64,000 nucleotides of DNA from Tyto alba (Eukaryota; Chordata; Aves; Strigiformes; Tytonidae): positions 9,114,001 through 9,178,000 of the forward strand of contig NW_024881278.1 in assembly GCF_018691265.1 (NCBI RefSeq), in the 5' to 3' direction. Under the pieces are notes generated by a model. That model was not told the DNA's origin. It searched no databases and saw nothing but the letters and a program-made list of their open reading frames with translations. Of this stretch, positions 13,146-25,200 are shown piece after piece. Positions within the stretch are counted from its first letter, which is position 1; each line of letters starts with the position of its first letter. The translations under genes were made by a program, and so were the position numbers.

Positions 13146-13159
13146 GTTACCCCGGCAAC
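13146..13159. promoter_or_regulatory. RFX X-box (GTTACC-CC-GGCAAC)
   Basis: The motif GTTACCCCGGCAAC matches the X-box consensus GTNRCC-N(0-3)-RGYAAC on both half-sites and is nearly palindromic. RFX factors drive motile-cilia genes through X-boxes near their transcription starts. It is 69 bp upstream of the CRNKL1 ATG and 129 bp upstream (minus strand) of the nearer candidate CFAP61 donor, so it fits control of CFAP61. Confidence 0.8.
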
Positions 13160-13224
13160 GACGCACACCGGCGCCGCGTGAGGTCAGAGGTGACCGGGGC
13201 GAGGCTAGCAAGGGAAGAGGCGGC

Positions 13225-13233
13225 AAGATGGCG
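13225..13233 (+). promoter_or_regulatory. YY1-like element overlapping the CRNKL1 start codon
   Basis: AAGATGGCG matches the core of the YY1 consensus (AANATGGCG). YY1 sites of this kind commonly lie just downstream of transcription starts of housekeeping CpG promoters and can include the initiator ATG. Confidence 0.5.
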
Positions 13234-13275
13234 TCTACGGCGGCCGGGAAGCAGCGGATCCCGAAAGTGGCGAAG
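13228..13275 (+). CDS. CRNKL1: CRNKL1 coding exon 1
   Basis: Encodes [16 protein letters not shown] (residues 1-16), identical to the vertebrate N-terminus as I recall it. The exon end is set by protein continuity with exon 2 (VKNKAPAE). The donor is AAG|gtgctg, which is weak beyond the GT. The 5' UTR lies in the CpG island and its start cannot be fixed from sequence. Confidence 0.93.
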
Positions 13276-16200
13276 GTGCTGGGGAGGAGGCGGCGGGCCC
13301 GCGGCCGGAGCGGCCCGGGGAGAGGCTCCACCGCCGCGCAGCGATGCCGAGGGACGGCCGGCTGCCGAGGCCCCCGCTCCCGGCGGCCTCGGGGAGCTTT
13401 GCCTCCCCTCACGCTCTGGGGAGCAGCCGCCTAGGGTCGGGCTAGGGGCCCTGCCCGTCTTGGGGGGGGGGGTGTGTGTGGGGTGTGTGTGTGTCTCTGC
13501 ATCTTTCTTCGGTAAATACTGAGTGTAGTAAGCCACCACTGCAAATTAGTCATGGGGGGGATTTCTTAGTTTTGCATGAGAAAGAGAAAATGTGAATCGA
13601 GCCCCCTTACTTTACAGGTGAAAAATAAAGCACCTGCAGAAGTTCAGATCACAGCAGAACAGCTTTTAAGAGAAGCAAAAGAGAGAGAACTTGAACTTCT
13701 TCCACCGCCTCCACAACAGAAGATCACAGATGTTGAAGAGCTAAATGACTATAAACTCCGGAAAAGGAAGGTAAGGGAAAAAAACCCTAATTGTGATGAT
13801 GGTATAAAGCAATACAATTTTACTACTTTTTAACTTAAGCAAGATGTAGTCTATATTACTTGTGGACTTTCCAGATGAATGGCAATTCCTAAAAATCCTA
13901 ATATTTTCATAGAAAATGCTCCTTTTGTTCAACATTTGCAAGTTAAACATGGTGTTTAACATAAAATCTGATAATACACAACTCACATATTACCCTATTC
14001 AGTATGTTCAGAACATTGCAAGGGTAATTATGTACATGGTTTATGCATTTTTTTTTTTTTTTTAATCACCACTAGTATCTGGCCAGTCACCATGACAGAA
14101 CATTAGCAAGCTTTATAGTCATGTCACTGTTTTTTTCCACCTAAACTGTTTAAAAAAAGCATTTGCGAGTGATATTTCTGTCTGTAAAATTATGATATGA
14201 CTTAGTACATTTCAGATCACAACTGTCTACATTAGTTACGGTTACGTTTGATGATTGTCTTGAAATTTGTCCATTTTATGTGTGAGGTTTCAGGTATAAT
14301 TTGTTCTCCTTCATTTAAAAGAATTGTTTTGCTTGTTCAAACTTGCTGATGGTTTTGTGTTGCTTTTTCATTTGATAATTGCTGTCCTGGATCAGCAAAG
14401 CAAGCATATCCCTACTGGTGAACTTTCAATGTTTTCAGCACTTGGCATTTTTTTTTAGATACAGACAGCACAAACTAGGGCTATCATTCCCTGAAGCATA
14501 TATGCATATATTCAGGACTGGTGGCTGTTGCAGCACAACAGCATCCCTGGACTCAGCCCTGAGGGGCTTTCATTTCCCTCCCTACCACAGTGGCTAGGAC
14601 CCCTTGTGAAGTCTTTGGGCCTTACTGTGCTGGCGTACCTCACTCAGGCACGTGCTGAGCAACCAGAGTCAGATGATCAACACCACAGCACTGCAAAAAC
14701 TATATTTGAAGTTAACTTTTTCATCTCTCGTATGGATGGCAGTAACAAGCCATCACATTAATGGTGTTAAACCATGTCTAGCCACATCTTAAATACCAAT
14801 AGCATTGATCCTGACAATATCTAAACGTGAGCCTGAAGATGTCCTCACTGTTGCACTAAGCAGTGACATTTGTCTAGTACATTTGATGCCAGCATATTAA
14901 ATCCAGAGAACAAGAATAAGGCATCTTGTTATAAAGAAGAGTTTAGAGCAATGATACATACAGGTCAAAGTGAATAAATTCATATTGGTGCATCCAGGTA
15001 TATTCACAGGGTTGACTGCAATGACTGGATTCTATCTGTCCAGGTAATGTTCCTGTTGAAACATTAAGCAGGCGATTAAAAAAAGAAAGATTTCAGTGAT
15101 TATTCAATCAGTATTTCAAGTATCAGGTTGTAGGAACTTGAGTTTAGTCCTATTCTGTATGATGACCTACACTACTGACTTCTGTTATGCAGTTTTTAGA
15201 AAGCATTGTATTGAGTATGATTTGTTACTACATCTGCATAGGCACAAGACATTTGGAATTCATTCCAATAATAGTAATATTCCATAAGCCACTTATTACA
15301 AGATGGCCTGCACAGAGGGATTTCTTACAGAAATAATTTTCTCCTCAGACTTTTGAAGATAACATAAGAAAAAACAGGACTGTTATCAGCAACTGGATAA
15401 AGTACGCACAATGGGAGGAAAGCCTAAAAGAAATACAGAGGTAATTATGACGCAGCTACAGAAGTCTCTTATAAACCTTTTAAGACACGTGTTGACAAAC
15501 ACTATCAAAGTCTTGGAGGCGTGTTACCTACACAACTGACTTCTCTTTGCCTTCCAGAGCCCGTTCCATTTACGAGCGTGCTTTAGATGTAGACTACAGA
15601 AATGTCACCCTCTGGCTGAAATATGCAGAAATGGAAATGAAGAACCGCCAAGTTAATCATGCCCGAAACATTTGGGATCGAGCCATTACCACCCTCCCCA
15701 GGGTGAACCAGTTCTGGTATGTTTGCAGAGAATGGAGCATTGCTTCTACCCCCCAAAGATTACAGATTACTTTTTTATTTTTGTATCATGTGAAAGCACA
15801 TGGTTTTCTGTTTCTCCAAGTCTTCAGGCTAGTCTGAAAAAAAGAGGAAGTACAAAACCTTTCCAAAACTTAAGTGGTAAGGATATTGTGAGAGAAGGAT
15901 GTTTGCGTGCCTGCATGCTGCCAATCACAACAGTATCTATATGTATTTCTGGGGTGCAGGTGGGGAATAGGTAAAGAGCTCTCAGTAATGTTCTTACTAA
16001 GCACTCAAAAAAAAATCATTGTGTTTCATGTATTTACTAAGTGATTAATAATAACTTGATCTCATTTTCTAAGGTATAAATATACCTACATGGAAGAGAT
16101 GTTGGGGAATGTTGCTGGATCACGTCAGGTGTTTGAACGTTGGATGGAGTGGCAACCAGAGGAGCAAGCTTGGCATTCCTATATTAACTTTGAGCTGAGA

Positions 16201-19200
16201 TACAAGGAGGTGGACAGGGCACGTACCATTTATGAGAGATATATCCTTTTTAGTGTATTGTGACTCCTGCCCAAGTTCAGGCCTGAATTCTTCATTTCTT
16301 TCTTACCTGCTCTCCCTTCAGCTATATCTCTCTGCTGCTTTTTACTGTGGTGTGTGGGAAGTAAGCCACCACACCAAGAGCCAGGAGGAGGTCTTAGAAG
16401 CATGTTTAGTATATGCCTTCAAATTCAGTTAAGTGAATGCACATCCAGCCAGAGCAGTGTTTATGCTTCTAGCTTTTTTGCAGTCGTTACTTGTTTCAGA
16501 TTTCTCTTCCTTAAAATTCTCCCTGGCCCTTGTCAGATTTTTATACCTTTTTAAAGGTTCTTTAAGTTCTCAGTAAGGCACAAAGCCTTTGCATTGTTGG
16601 AGCAGTTTTGTGTCTTCTTCCCTGTTGCATATGCCATCTTTGGGAGTTGCTTCATCTAGTCCATGACCCCATAGTCACTGGAAAGAACACAATTTGAAAT
16701 ATCCAGTTCAACCACCACAGTTTCTTTAACGTAGCTCTACTTGTCATTGTTCATCCGGATGTTAAGAACTGGATCAAGTATGCCCGCTTTGAAGAGAAGC
16801 ACAGTTATTTTGCTCATGCAAGGAAAGTATATGAGAGGGCAGTGGAGTTCTTCGGAGAAGAGCATATGGATGAGCACTTGTATGTTGCTTTTGCAAAGTT
16901 TGAGGAGAACCAGAAAGAAGTAAGATCTTCCTGTTAATATATCACACTAATACTAACCACCCCCACAAGACTTCTTCTTGAATATCAAACTCATGACCAC
17001 TTAACATTCACTCCAATACTTGTGTTTTTCAGCACCATATGAGATACCATTATTGTAATCTGAGTTAAGGAGACAATTTTTTGCTTAGCTTCTATTTGCC
17101 TTTTGGTGACATCAAGGAAATATGTTCTAAGAAAGGTGGGCACCAAATCTGTTAAGTCCAAGAATAGTGTCATCAGATCAAGTACATATCCTCAGGATTT
17201 GTAAGTTTGAGAGGTTGTAGGCCTGCATGATAAGCAGAATTAGCCATGTTTTTCCCAGACAGTCTTTTTCAATTCTTTAATGGTCTGGGCACTTTAAAAC
17301 ATTCTGTGGACCCAAAACCATAATGTCTTAATATTTTAAATATTCCAAACCTGTAACTGAATAAGACATGGTGAGTTTTAGTATATACAGAATTCATTTT
17401 TTCTCCCCAAGGTTTACTGTTTGGGGAGATCTATGTTAGCAGTGTCTTAAAACAGTCATTTACATAGAGTATCTCAATGATTCTATATTTTGTTAAATTT
17501 TGCCAAAAGCTCATGGAGAATTTGTGGAGAATAAAAGCTACTTTTAAGTACTAAAGTGATATTTAATATTTTCAGTTTGAAAGAGTAAGAGTGATCTACA
17601 AGTATGCCTTGGATAGAATTCCAAAACAGGAGGCCCAAAATCTCTTCAAGAATTACACCATCTTTGAGAAGAAGTTTGGAGACAGAAGGGGAATTGAAGA
17701 CATTATTGTCAGCAAGAGAAGATTCCAGTATGAAGAGGAAGTGAAGGTATGTAGTGCAAATACCCTCTGGGCTCATCCATACATCCACCTGCTGCTTAAG
17801 GGAACTGAGCATCTCATGATATAAAGACAGAGAAGTTTTATGTTACCCTTGATACTCATGCCAAGAGAACAGTTCTTTTTGAAGGCAAAATTCCATCTGG
17901 GGGAGAGGATGATACTTTGGTTCACTACTTTTTTTGTTTCTGCATCCTAATGTAGATTGCAGAGTCAACATTTTTGAGCTCAGAGCTTGGTACCCTTCAC
18001 AGTCATCTTAAGGAGTAATGCAGTTTAGCTTGTAACTTTGCTTCTGTTACTATGTAACTTACAGGACACCTCACCCATGTGTAAATACTTTGGTGAAACA
18101 GGTGTGCCACACCTATCTACTATTCACTGAATACTGAGTATTTCATAGTTTCCTCCTCCCTTCTGACAGTTTAGTTTGCCTTCACTTAAAGAATGTTTGT
18201 AGGCAAAATAAAAACAAAGTAGTAAGTGTACTTTAAACCAAAAGCTCTAGTTCAAGTATACTGGAGAACGGCAGTTTATATTAATATTCTGATGATCTAT
18301 TTTAAAAGATAAATTCTGAGTAAAAACTGTATGTAAAGAAATGGGGTCTGTTAACTGTAGTTACTGAAGTTTCTTTCCCATTTCCCTGCTCCCATCTTTC
18401 TGGAAGGCAAATCCACATAATTATGATGCATGGTTTGACTACCTGAGGTTGGTTGAAAGTGATGCGGATGCTGAGACTGTCCGAGAAGTGTATGAAAGAG
18501 CCATCGCCAATGTCCCACCAATTCAAGAGAAAAGACACTGGAAAAGATACATCTATCTGTGGATTAACTATGCATTATATGAAGAGCTGGAGGCAAAGGC
18601 AAGTAGTAAGAAGTCAGGTTTTCTTCTTTCCTTCCCAAGAATTTTCCTTATATTAAAAAGCTACAGATATTTTAAGAAAACTGAGAACAGAAAATACAAT
18701 GTCTTACTTGTTTTGTTTATCTAGTTACAGGATTTGCTATTTAATTACGGTGGGTTTTTTTTTTCCACTCCCTTGCATCGGGAGGGGAAAAAAAAATACT
18801 TGTTTCACCCCAATTCATCCAAAAACATACCAATCGTAAAAAGCAGAAGTAGGTCTTTCTAGCCCCATCTGAATTGCCTGTTCCAGGCTGTTACCTGAAC
18901 TTGTGAAATAGTTTTCGAATTTACAAAACTATTTCTGAAGTCATTCTGTGAAGCAGTCAAAGTTCTGCTACAGTGGCCTTTTGAGACTGTGTAAGTATTT
19001 CTTCTGTTATCAGTTATGTACCATTACAGCTGCTCTTTATTTCATAAAATTGTAGTGCAGGATACCAACTCCGTGTTTGTTAAAGGAACAAAGATTTTTT
19101 TTTTTTTTTCCTCCCTAAAGTGGGGATGTTCCTCATTTTACTGCCTAATTCTTAGTGTTGAATCTTGTTTTGACAAGATGACTCTGATTTTTAGAGGTTA

Positions 19201-22200
19201 CTATTTTAATTGTGCACACTAAGTAGTATATTTATATCTTAAGTATACAGGATTCTACACAACTTAAAAATATCATTCTGCAGTTTTGTAATCATTGTAC
19301 AATTCAACATATAGCAGTTTTAGCAGTGAACAAAAGTATTTAGCTTTGTTTGTTCTTACAGGATGCAGAGCGAACCAGACAGGTTTATCAGGCATGTGTT
19401 GAGCTCCTTCCCCACAAGAAGGTACGTCTCCTCCAGCAATTTGTATTGGGATTTGGATTAAAATTCATAAGATAAAGTTCTTTAGTTTTCTTTCCCCCAA
19501 GAATGAATCATGTAAACAGCTCTAAACGGCTACTAACACACTTATGAAGACTCTGTTCAGAGCTTTAAATATCCCTTCTACTTTCTCATGATGTCCATCT
19601 TCCAAAATTAATAGGCTGTTTTTTTCAATCTTAGGAGTTAGATGGCTGTCATTTGTCTCATCAATAGAAAATAGCAGCCACAACACTGATGTCAGACTTT
19701 TCTCATACAGATGCAATGTAAAGGCTTCTCCAGTATTTTCAAATTACTAAGTATGCTCTGAAAAGCCGAAATAACACATATTCAGAGGATAGCACAGTGT
19801 TATTAAGCAGCAGGAAAGAACTCTTTACTTACTTGTTTTCTTCCTCAGGCTGGTCCTTTTATGGTTGTACTCAGCCTAGTTGCCAATAATCTCTACAGAG
19901 TACTTGCTAGTCTGTTTTATATGGGGTTACTGCCTTTTATAGCAGCTGTTGCTGATTGTCTGCCCAGTCCCAGCTGAGGGAGGTGCATTTGATAAACCAC
20001 CTTTCAGGTGTGTCTTAATTGGTCTTCATGACTGTTTTTTTGGATTTTTTGCCAGAGAGCTTTAATTAAAATATCCATGTGGCCAAACCCTTAAAACAAT
20101 TAATAGCATTGCCTTGGAATGTTAAGAAATCTTGGTTCATGTACTTCCTTTTCTAGTTTGTCATTAATCATGTCATCCAAGTATCAACTATGTAGATTGG
20201 GATTAATCTGTAATTATTAAATTGATTAGCTGTTAATTGATTCAGTGATGTCTGATATTTTAGCAATCAATTGATTGGTCAATGAACCATTTTCTTTGAG
20301 AAGATTTCTGTCCTGATCATGTTTGTGTTCATCTCTGATGTAGTATATTGTTCTGTTGTAGAGGAATTGTTTTGGATTATGATCTCTCAACTTCTCAGCA
20401 GGAAAACACAGATTAAATGTAATTAAATGCAGTAGTGTCTTGTATAGGTAGAGTGTTTATTATTTTAAAGAACATATGCAATATTATTTACTAAGTTTCC
20501 AGCCTAAGCATCACCTTGTTCTTTTTCTTTTAGTTTACGTTTGCCAAAATATGGCTGCTGTATGCACAATTTGAAATACGCCAGAAAAATCTTCCACTTG
20601 CCAGAAGAGCTTTGGTAAGCTTTTGTTAATTCCATAATTGACTTTACTAACTAATAATATCAAGGGATCAGCATGAAAAGATCCTAAATTGTCTTTAATA
20701 AATTGCTGGTTTAATCCACTTAAGTAAAGCATCTGAGAAGTCTGGAGAGACCAGTATTTACTGTCATGTATGATTTTAAAAAGAAGCACAGCTTGATATG
20801 ATGAATTGGCCATGGGCAGAAATGAATGCAGCTTTCATGTTTCAGCTGACAAAACACACAACTGAATGCAAGAGTACCCAGATCAGCTTAGTGTACTTGG
20901 AAGTTTTTAACTGCTGTCAATTTGTTTAAATTATGTCAATAGCATTTTAAAAAGCATTTTAAATAAATAGGGAGTTTTTGACTCTCAGAAATAAAGATGT
21001 GCTAGATAGAGTGTTTGTGACCCCGGTACCAGGTTGCTGATAGAAGCAATCATGGGGACTTTAGGCAGGCTCAAGGGCTTCTGTGCAAATTCACTATGTG
21101 AACATCAGAGAACAATGGAGTGCATTTTGGCAGCAAAACCTTTTGAAATTAAAAACTTACTTTACTTTCGGTTTAGGTATTTTAAATAAGCTTAGTGATA
21201 GCATTAGGAATTTTGGGAGAAAGCTAATGTTGGTAACAGTTGAGGTGTTTGACTTTAAAGAGAAAACTGATGGGGTTTACACCAAACCCATGACACAGCA
21301 GTGATAAGAACATAAATGTGAATGGCCTTCTGTAGCTGACACTGGACCAGGTCTGCCCGCAATGTGCTGGTAAAGCTTTGTCTCTTGAGCTGAACTCCTG
21401 CCTGTGACCAGAAAAAAATGAAGCGGAGGGCTTAAGACCCCATGAGACTGTTACTGTCTCCCTGCAGAAGAAGAGCCATCGGTCCTGAAGCATGTTGCTG
21501 TTTTGGCTTGGCTTAGTCTACCACTGCTCAACGTGACCATAGTCACCAGCCAGTACCCTGCTTCTGGCTGCCTGTGGTCTTAGGGGTGAATGTTGTGGTA
21601 GATTCTGGAAAGGGTCCTTTGACCTATCTAGAAATACAGAGTTTACTCAGTTTCTTTTAGGCTTTTCTCTTGCTGGTCTTTTCCCCTGTTGCTCTTTAAT
21701 TTCTTTGACAGGCTTTTTCTCAGTACGTCCCCTTTTTCTTATTTTGGAAACCAGATTTTGCTGTTGTAGCCATAATACTTTTTTGGACTGGACCCAGATT
21801 TGGCCAATAGTTTCTTTCTTTATTTTGCAACGAGTTGACTTTGAACCACCTCTTGGCCAGAAGTCTTGCTCCTGTCCTGAGGTGAGGGTCCCACACTGTC
21901 ACCGTGCAGAAGAGGAGGTCCAGCTCCTGATGCTGAAGCTCTCATCAGCATGCAGACAACACCTTGCTTTGCTTTATTTTCACTGGCTGTAGATGGTGTG
22001 TGGATTCTTTGTTTTCCCAGGGTCTGAGAGATGCTGGGACTTGGAGACATGAGATCAGCTGGAGCCTATTCTGCTTAAGAAAATAGTAATGAGGGGTGTG
22101 GGTGGAAGAATTGACCATAATTTGAAGCAGAAAAGGCATTTGTAGAGCTGGAGGGCCATAATGGTGACCAAACCCATATCCCCAAGTGGTGGTTTCCTCC

Positions 22201-25200
22201 ATTTTTAATACGTACCAAGACAATCAATGTGTAGGAGAATTGTAGTAAAGGAATTTGATCTCAAATTACTTAATTCACATTAGCTTGAGGGGACAGAGAC
22301 TGCAGTGCAGATAATACCTGTCTACAGAAGTGACTTAAAGGGTGAAGCTCACTACATAGCTGTCTCAAATGTGCCCATTCTTAACTCTTGCTTTAAAAGA
22401 TTCCCAAATTAAGAATCAGAAACTCCTTTCTCAAAGCTTGGCCCTATGGCTTAGGACAGACAGTTTTCTTCAGATCCTGAAGCATACCAAAAAGGAAATA
22501 TTTTTTCAAAACTTTATCCTCCATCTATCTACTACTGTAAGTCAGCAGGCAGGGAGCGTGGATAATTATCTGTGCAATGATGAATAGCAGTGGTGGTCCA
22601 GGAGACAGTTCCTCTTGATATAATTTGTTTTATAAGATACTTGGGAACTGCTTACCTGGAAGACTGGTACAGACTGGTACTGTGCTTTCTTCAGCTTTTG
22701 ATGCAAGTTGAAGTGTTCATTTGATGTGCCAGGGTGAGTTTCAGTGGATACTTCGTGGGGAATCCATGTTACCTAGAAATATAATGTTAGGTTTTCTGCT
22801 TTCAGAGTTTTTGTTGATGTTTGTGGATGCACATTCATTTGGCAAACATTGGTAGGATTTCATACTGGCCCTGACCAGAGTCTTAAAAAACAAACTCTGC
22901 TCAAAAAACAAGCTCTGCTCAAAAATTAATTTGAGTTCAAATACTGGAGAGTAAACAGATGTTTAGAAAGTAGAGTGTTTTTTTTTTTTCCTTGCAAGAT
23001 CTTTAAGTGTGTTTGTTTTGGTGTTTTTGGTGGTTTTTTATTTTCGCTTAACAGGGGACATCCATAGGTAAATGTCCAAAAAACAAACTGTTTAAAGGTT
23101 ATATTGAATTGGAGCTACAGCTGCGAGAATTTGATCGCTGCCGAAAGCTGTACGAAAAATTCCTGGAGTTTGCACCAGAAAACTGCACATCGTGGATTAA
23201 ATTTGCTGAACTAGAGACCATTCTTGGAGATATCGATAGAGCCCGTGCAATATATGAATTGGCTATTGGCCAGCCCCGTCTAGACATGCCAGAGGTAAGG
23301 GGTTAGATGAACTTCAAAAACTTTGCAGTTGGCATAATTTTAAGGTATTTATTACACAGTGTGGCTAATTAAAATGGAAATAATCTACCAGCTTGAACAG
23401 AACTGCTTACCGTAGTGGCTTAGCCCGTGTCTCATTAATTTAACATCTGTTTCTAAGGGGGGTATGCAGGACTATAAAACCCATAATAAAACACGGAGGG
23501 AGAAACGTGCCTACAGAAACAAGCTAAATGGTTTATGTGCAGAAGATTTGATATTGCTTGGTCATAATCCTGGTTTGTGCAGTCAATAAATATTTAGATC
23601 TCTGAAACTTTTTCAGAGAAATTTCACATTTATCCATGCTCCTCCTCTTTTTTTATTTCTATATTTTTTCCCATTATCTCAGTGTGCTATGAAGATAGTG
23701 AGAGACTTCTCTTTTGCAGGTTCTTTGGAAATCCTACATTGACTTTGAAATTGAGCAAGAAGAGTATGAGAAAACAAGAAATCTTTACCGCAGACTACTT
23801 CAGCGGACACAGCACGTTAAGGTACGTTTGGGTACCTGGAATGCAGCATTGGTCTCGAATCTGGTCCATGGTGGATGGAAGCCCTTGACTGCTTTGATTG
23901 TGTGGATTTTTCGAATCAACAGTGAACCCAAGTTCAACACCGTGTCTGTGCTCTGAAAAGGGGAAAGACATTTCTAGATTACATATAACAACAGGCATAT
24001 CTTATATGAAAGAAGGCTTTGCAGAAGGTTTCCAAGCAGCCTTCTTCCTGCTGAGTAGCTTTGGAATTTTAGTTGCAAAAACACTGCAAGGAAAAAGTAG
24101 TTGTGATTTTTCCAATGTAGTTTGGTGCTGTCATCTGACTAAATTCAGACGGATTTATCATGACCTGAAACAACTGCCAGAAGTTTGTCAACGTAGCTTA
24201 CGTGAGTATTCTGTCTTGCCAAAATAAGGCAAATCTCACACGTGTGAAACAAACATGAATTTTTTAGATAACTGCTTATGAAGAAGTACTTTAGACTTGC
24301 ATTGACATTTGCTTCTTTGGCGGCTGTATTTTTTAAAATTATTGCTTAGCTAGCAGACTTGAGAATGGAGGTTTCAGCTTGGTTTTGATTTGCTTTCACC
24401 ATAGGTATGGATCAGCTTTGCCCAGTTTGAGCTGACTGCAGGAAGGGACGAGAGTTTGTCAAGATGCCGGCAGATTTATGAAGAGGCTAATAAGGCAATG
24501 CGAAACTGTGAGGAGAAAGAGGAGAGAGTCATGCTTCTGGAATCCTGGAGAACCTTTGAAGAGGAGTTTGGAACCGATACTACTAAAGAGAGAATAGATA
24601 AACTTATGCCTGAAAAAATAAAGAAGAGGAGAAAACTGCAGGCTGAAGATGGGGTAAGAGGAAAAACTATGCAAGTAGTCACTTTGAATCCGTGGTGGCT
24701 TTATGCTGAGGTCTGGCACACAGAATGGTCAGCTATGGTGGATGCTATAACTGCATGCCAATTTTACTGCAGTAAGTGGGGAAAGAAGCAAGCGCTGTCC
24801 TGAAACACGTGCTGCTGAGCTCCTTTCTCTTCAGCAGGTTAGGTGGGCAGTTGATTTGGAGTAAAATACTCTTACCAAATGCTCAAGCTACCTTTACTTT
24901 AAACTCCTACCACAAACCGATCAAAACAGCTTTAGGTAGTACTATGCAGATAGTGCCTGCTTCTTAACTTTGTTTGGGAAACTATCACCAGGCTGTTGAT
25001 CAAATCTGCCTGCTCATCATGCGCAGCAGAGGTAGTGCTGTGTCACACCCACACATTTTATGGGTTTCAGCTGTTACAGATGGTCTAACAAACTTGGATT
25101 TTAATTTTATCTCACTGTTACTAGAAGCACCTTCTAATAGCTAACATGAACATGCAAATTAAACTTGCTTTGTGGTATTTTTTTCCCTAGTCTGATGCTG

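Larger units (their letters stand above)
12520..13460. promoter_or_regulatory. CpG-island bidirectional promoter of CRNKL1 and CFAP61
   Basis: A sharply CpG- and GC-rich block between AT-rich flanks covers the CRNKL1 start codon and two strong minus-strand donors that fit a CFAP61 first exon. No TATA box is obvious, as usual for CpG-island promoters. The transcription starts of both genes should lie within it. Confidence 0.9.

Noticed and set aside
12871..13227. In-frame upstream extension of CRNKL1
   Set aside because: Open but contains no ATG (starts at GTG), is Pro/Arg-rich from CpG-island composition, and does not resemble the human long N-terminus.
16735..16740. AG acceptor six bases before the AC acceptor of CRNKL1 intron 5
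   Set aside because: Would add two residues to a block (ERFVIVHPD) that has no insertion in the family; kept only as a rare alternative.
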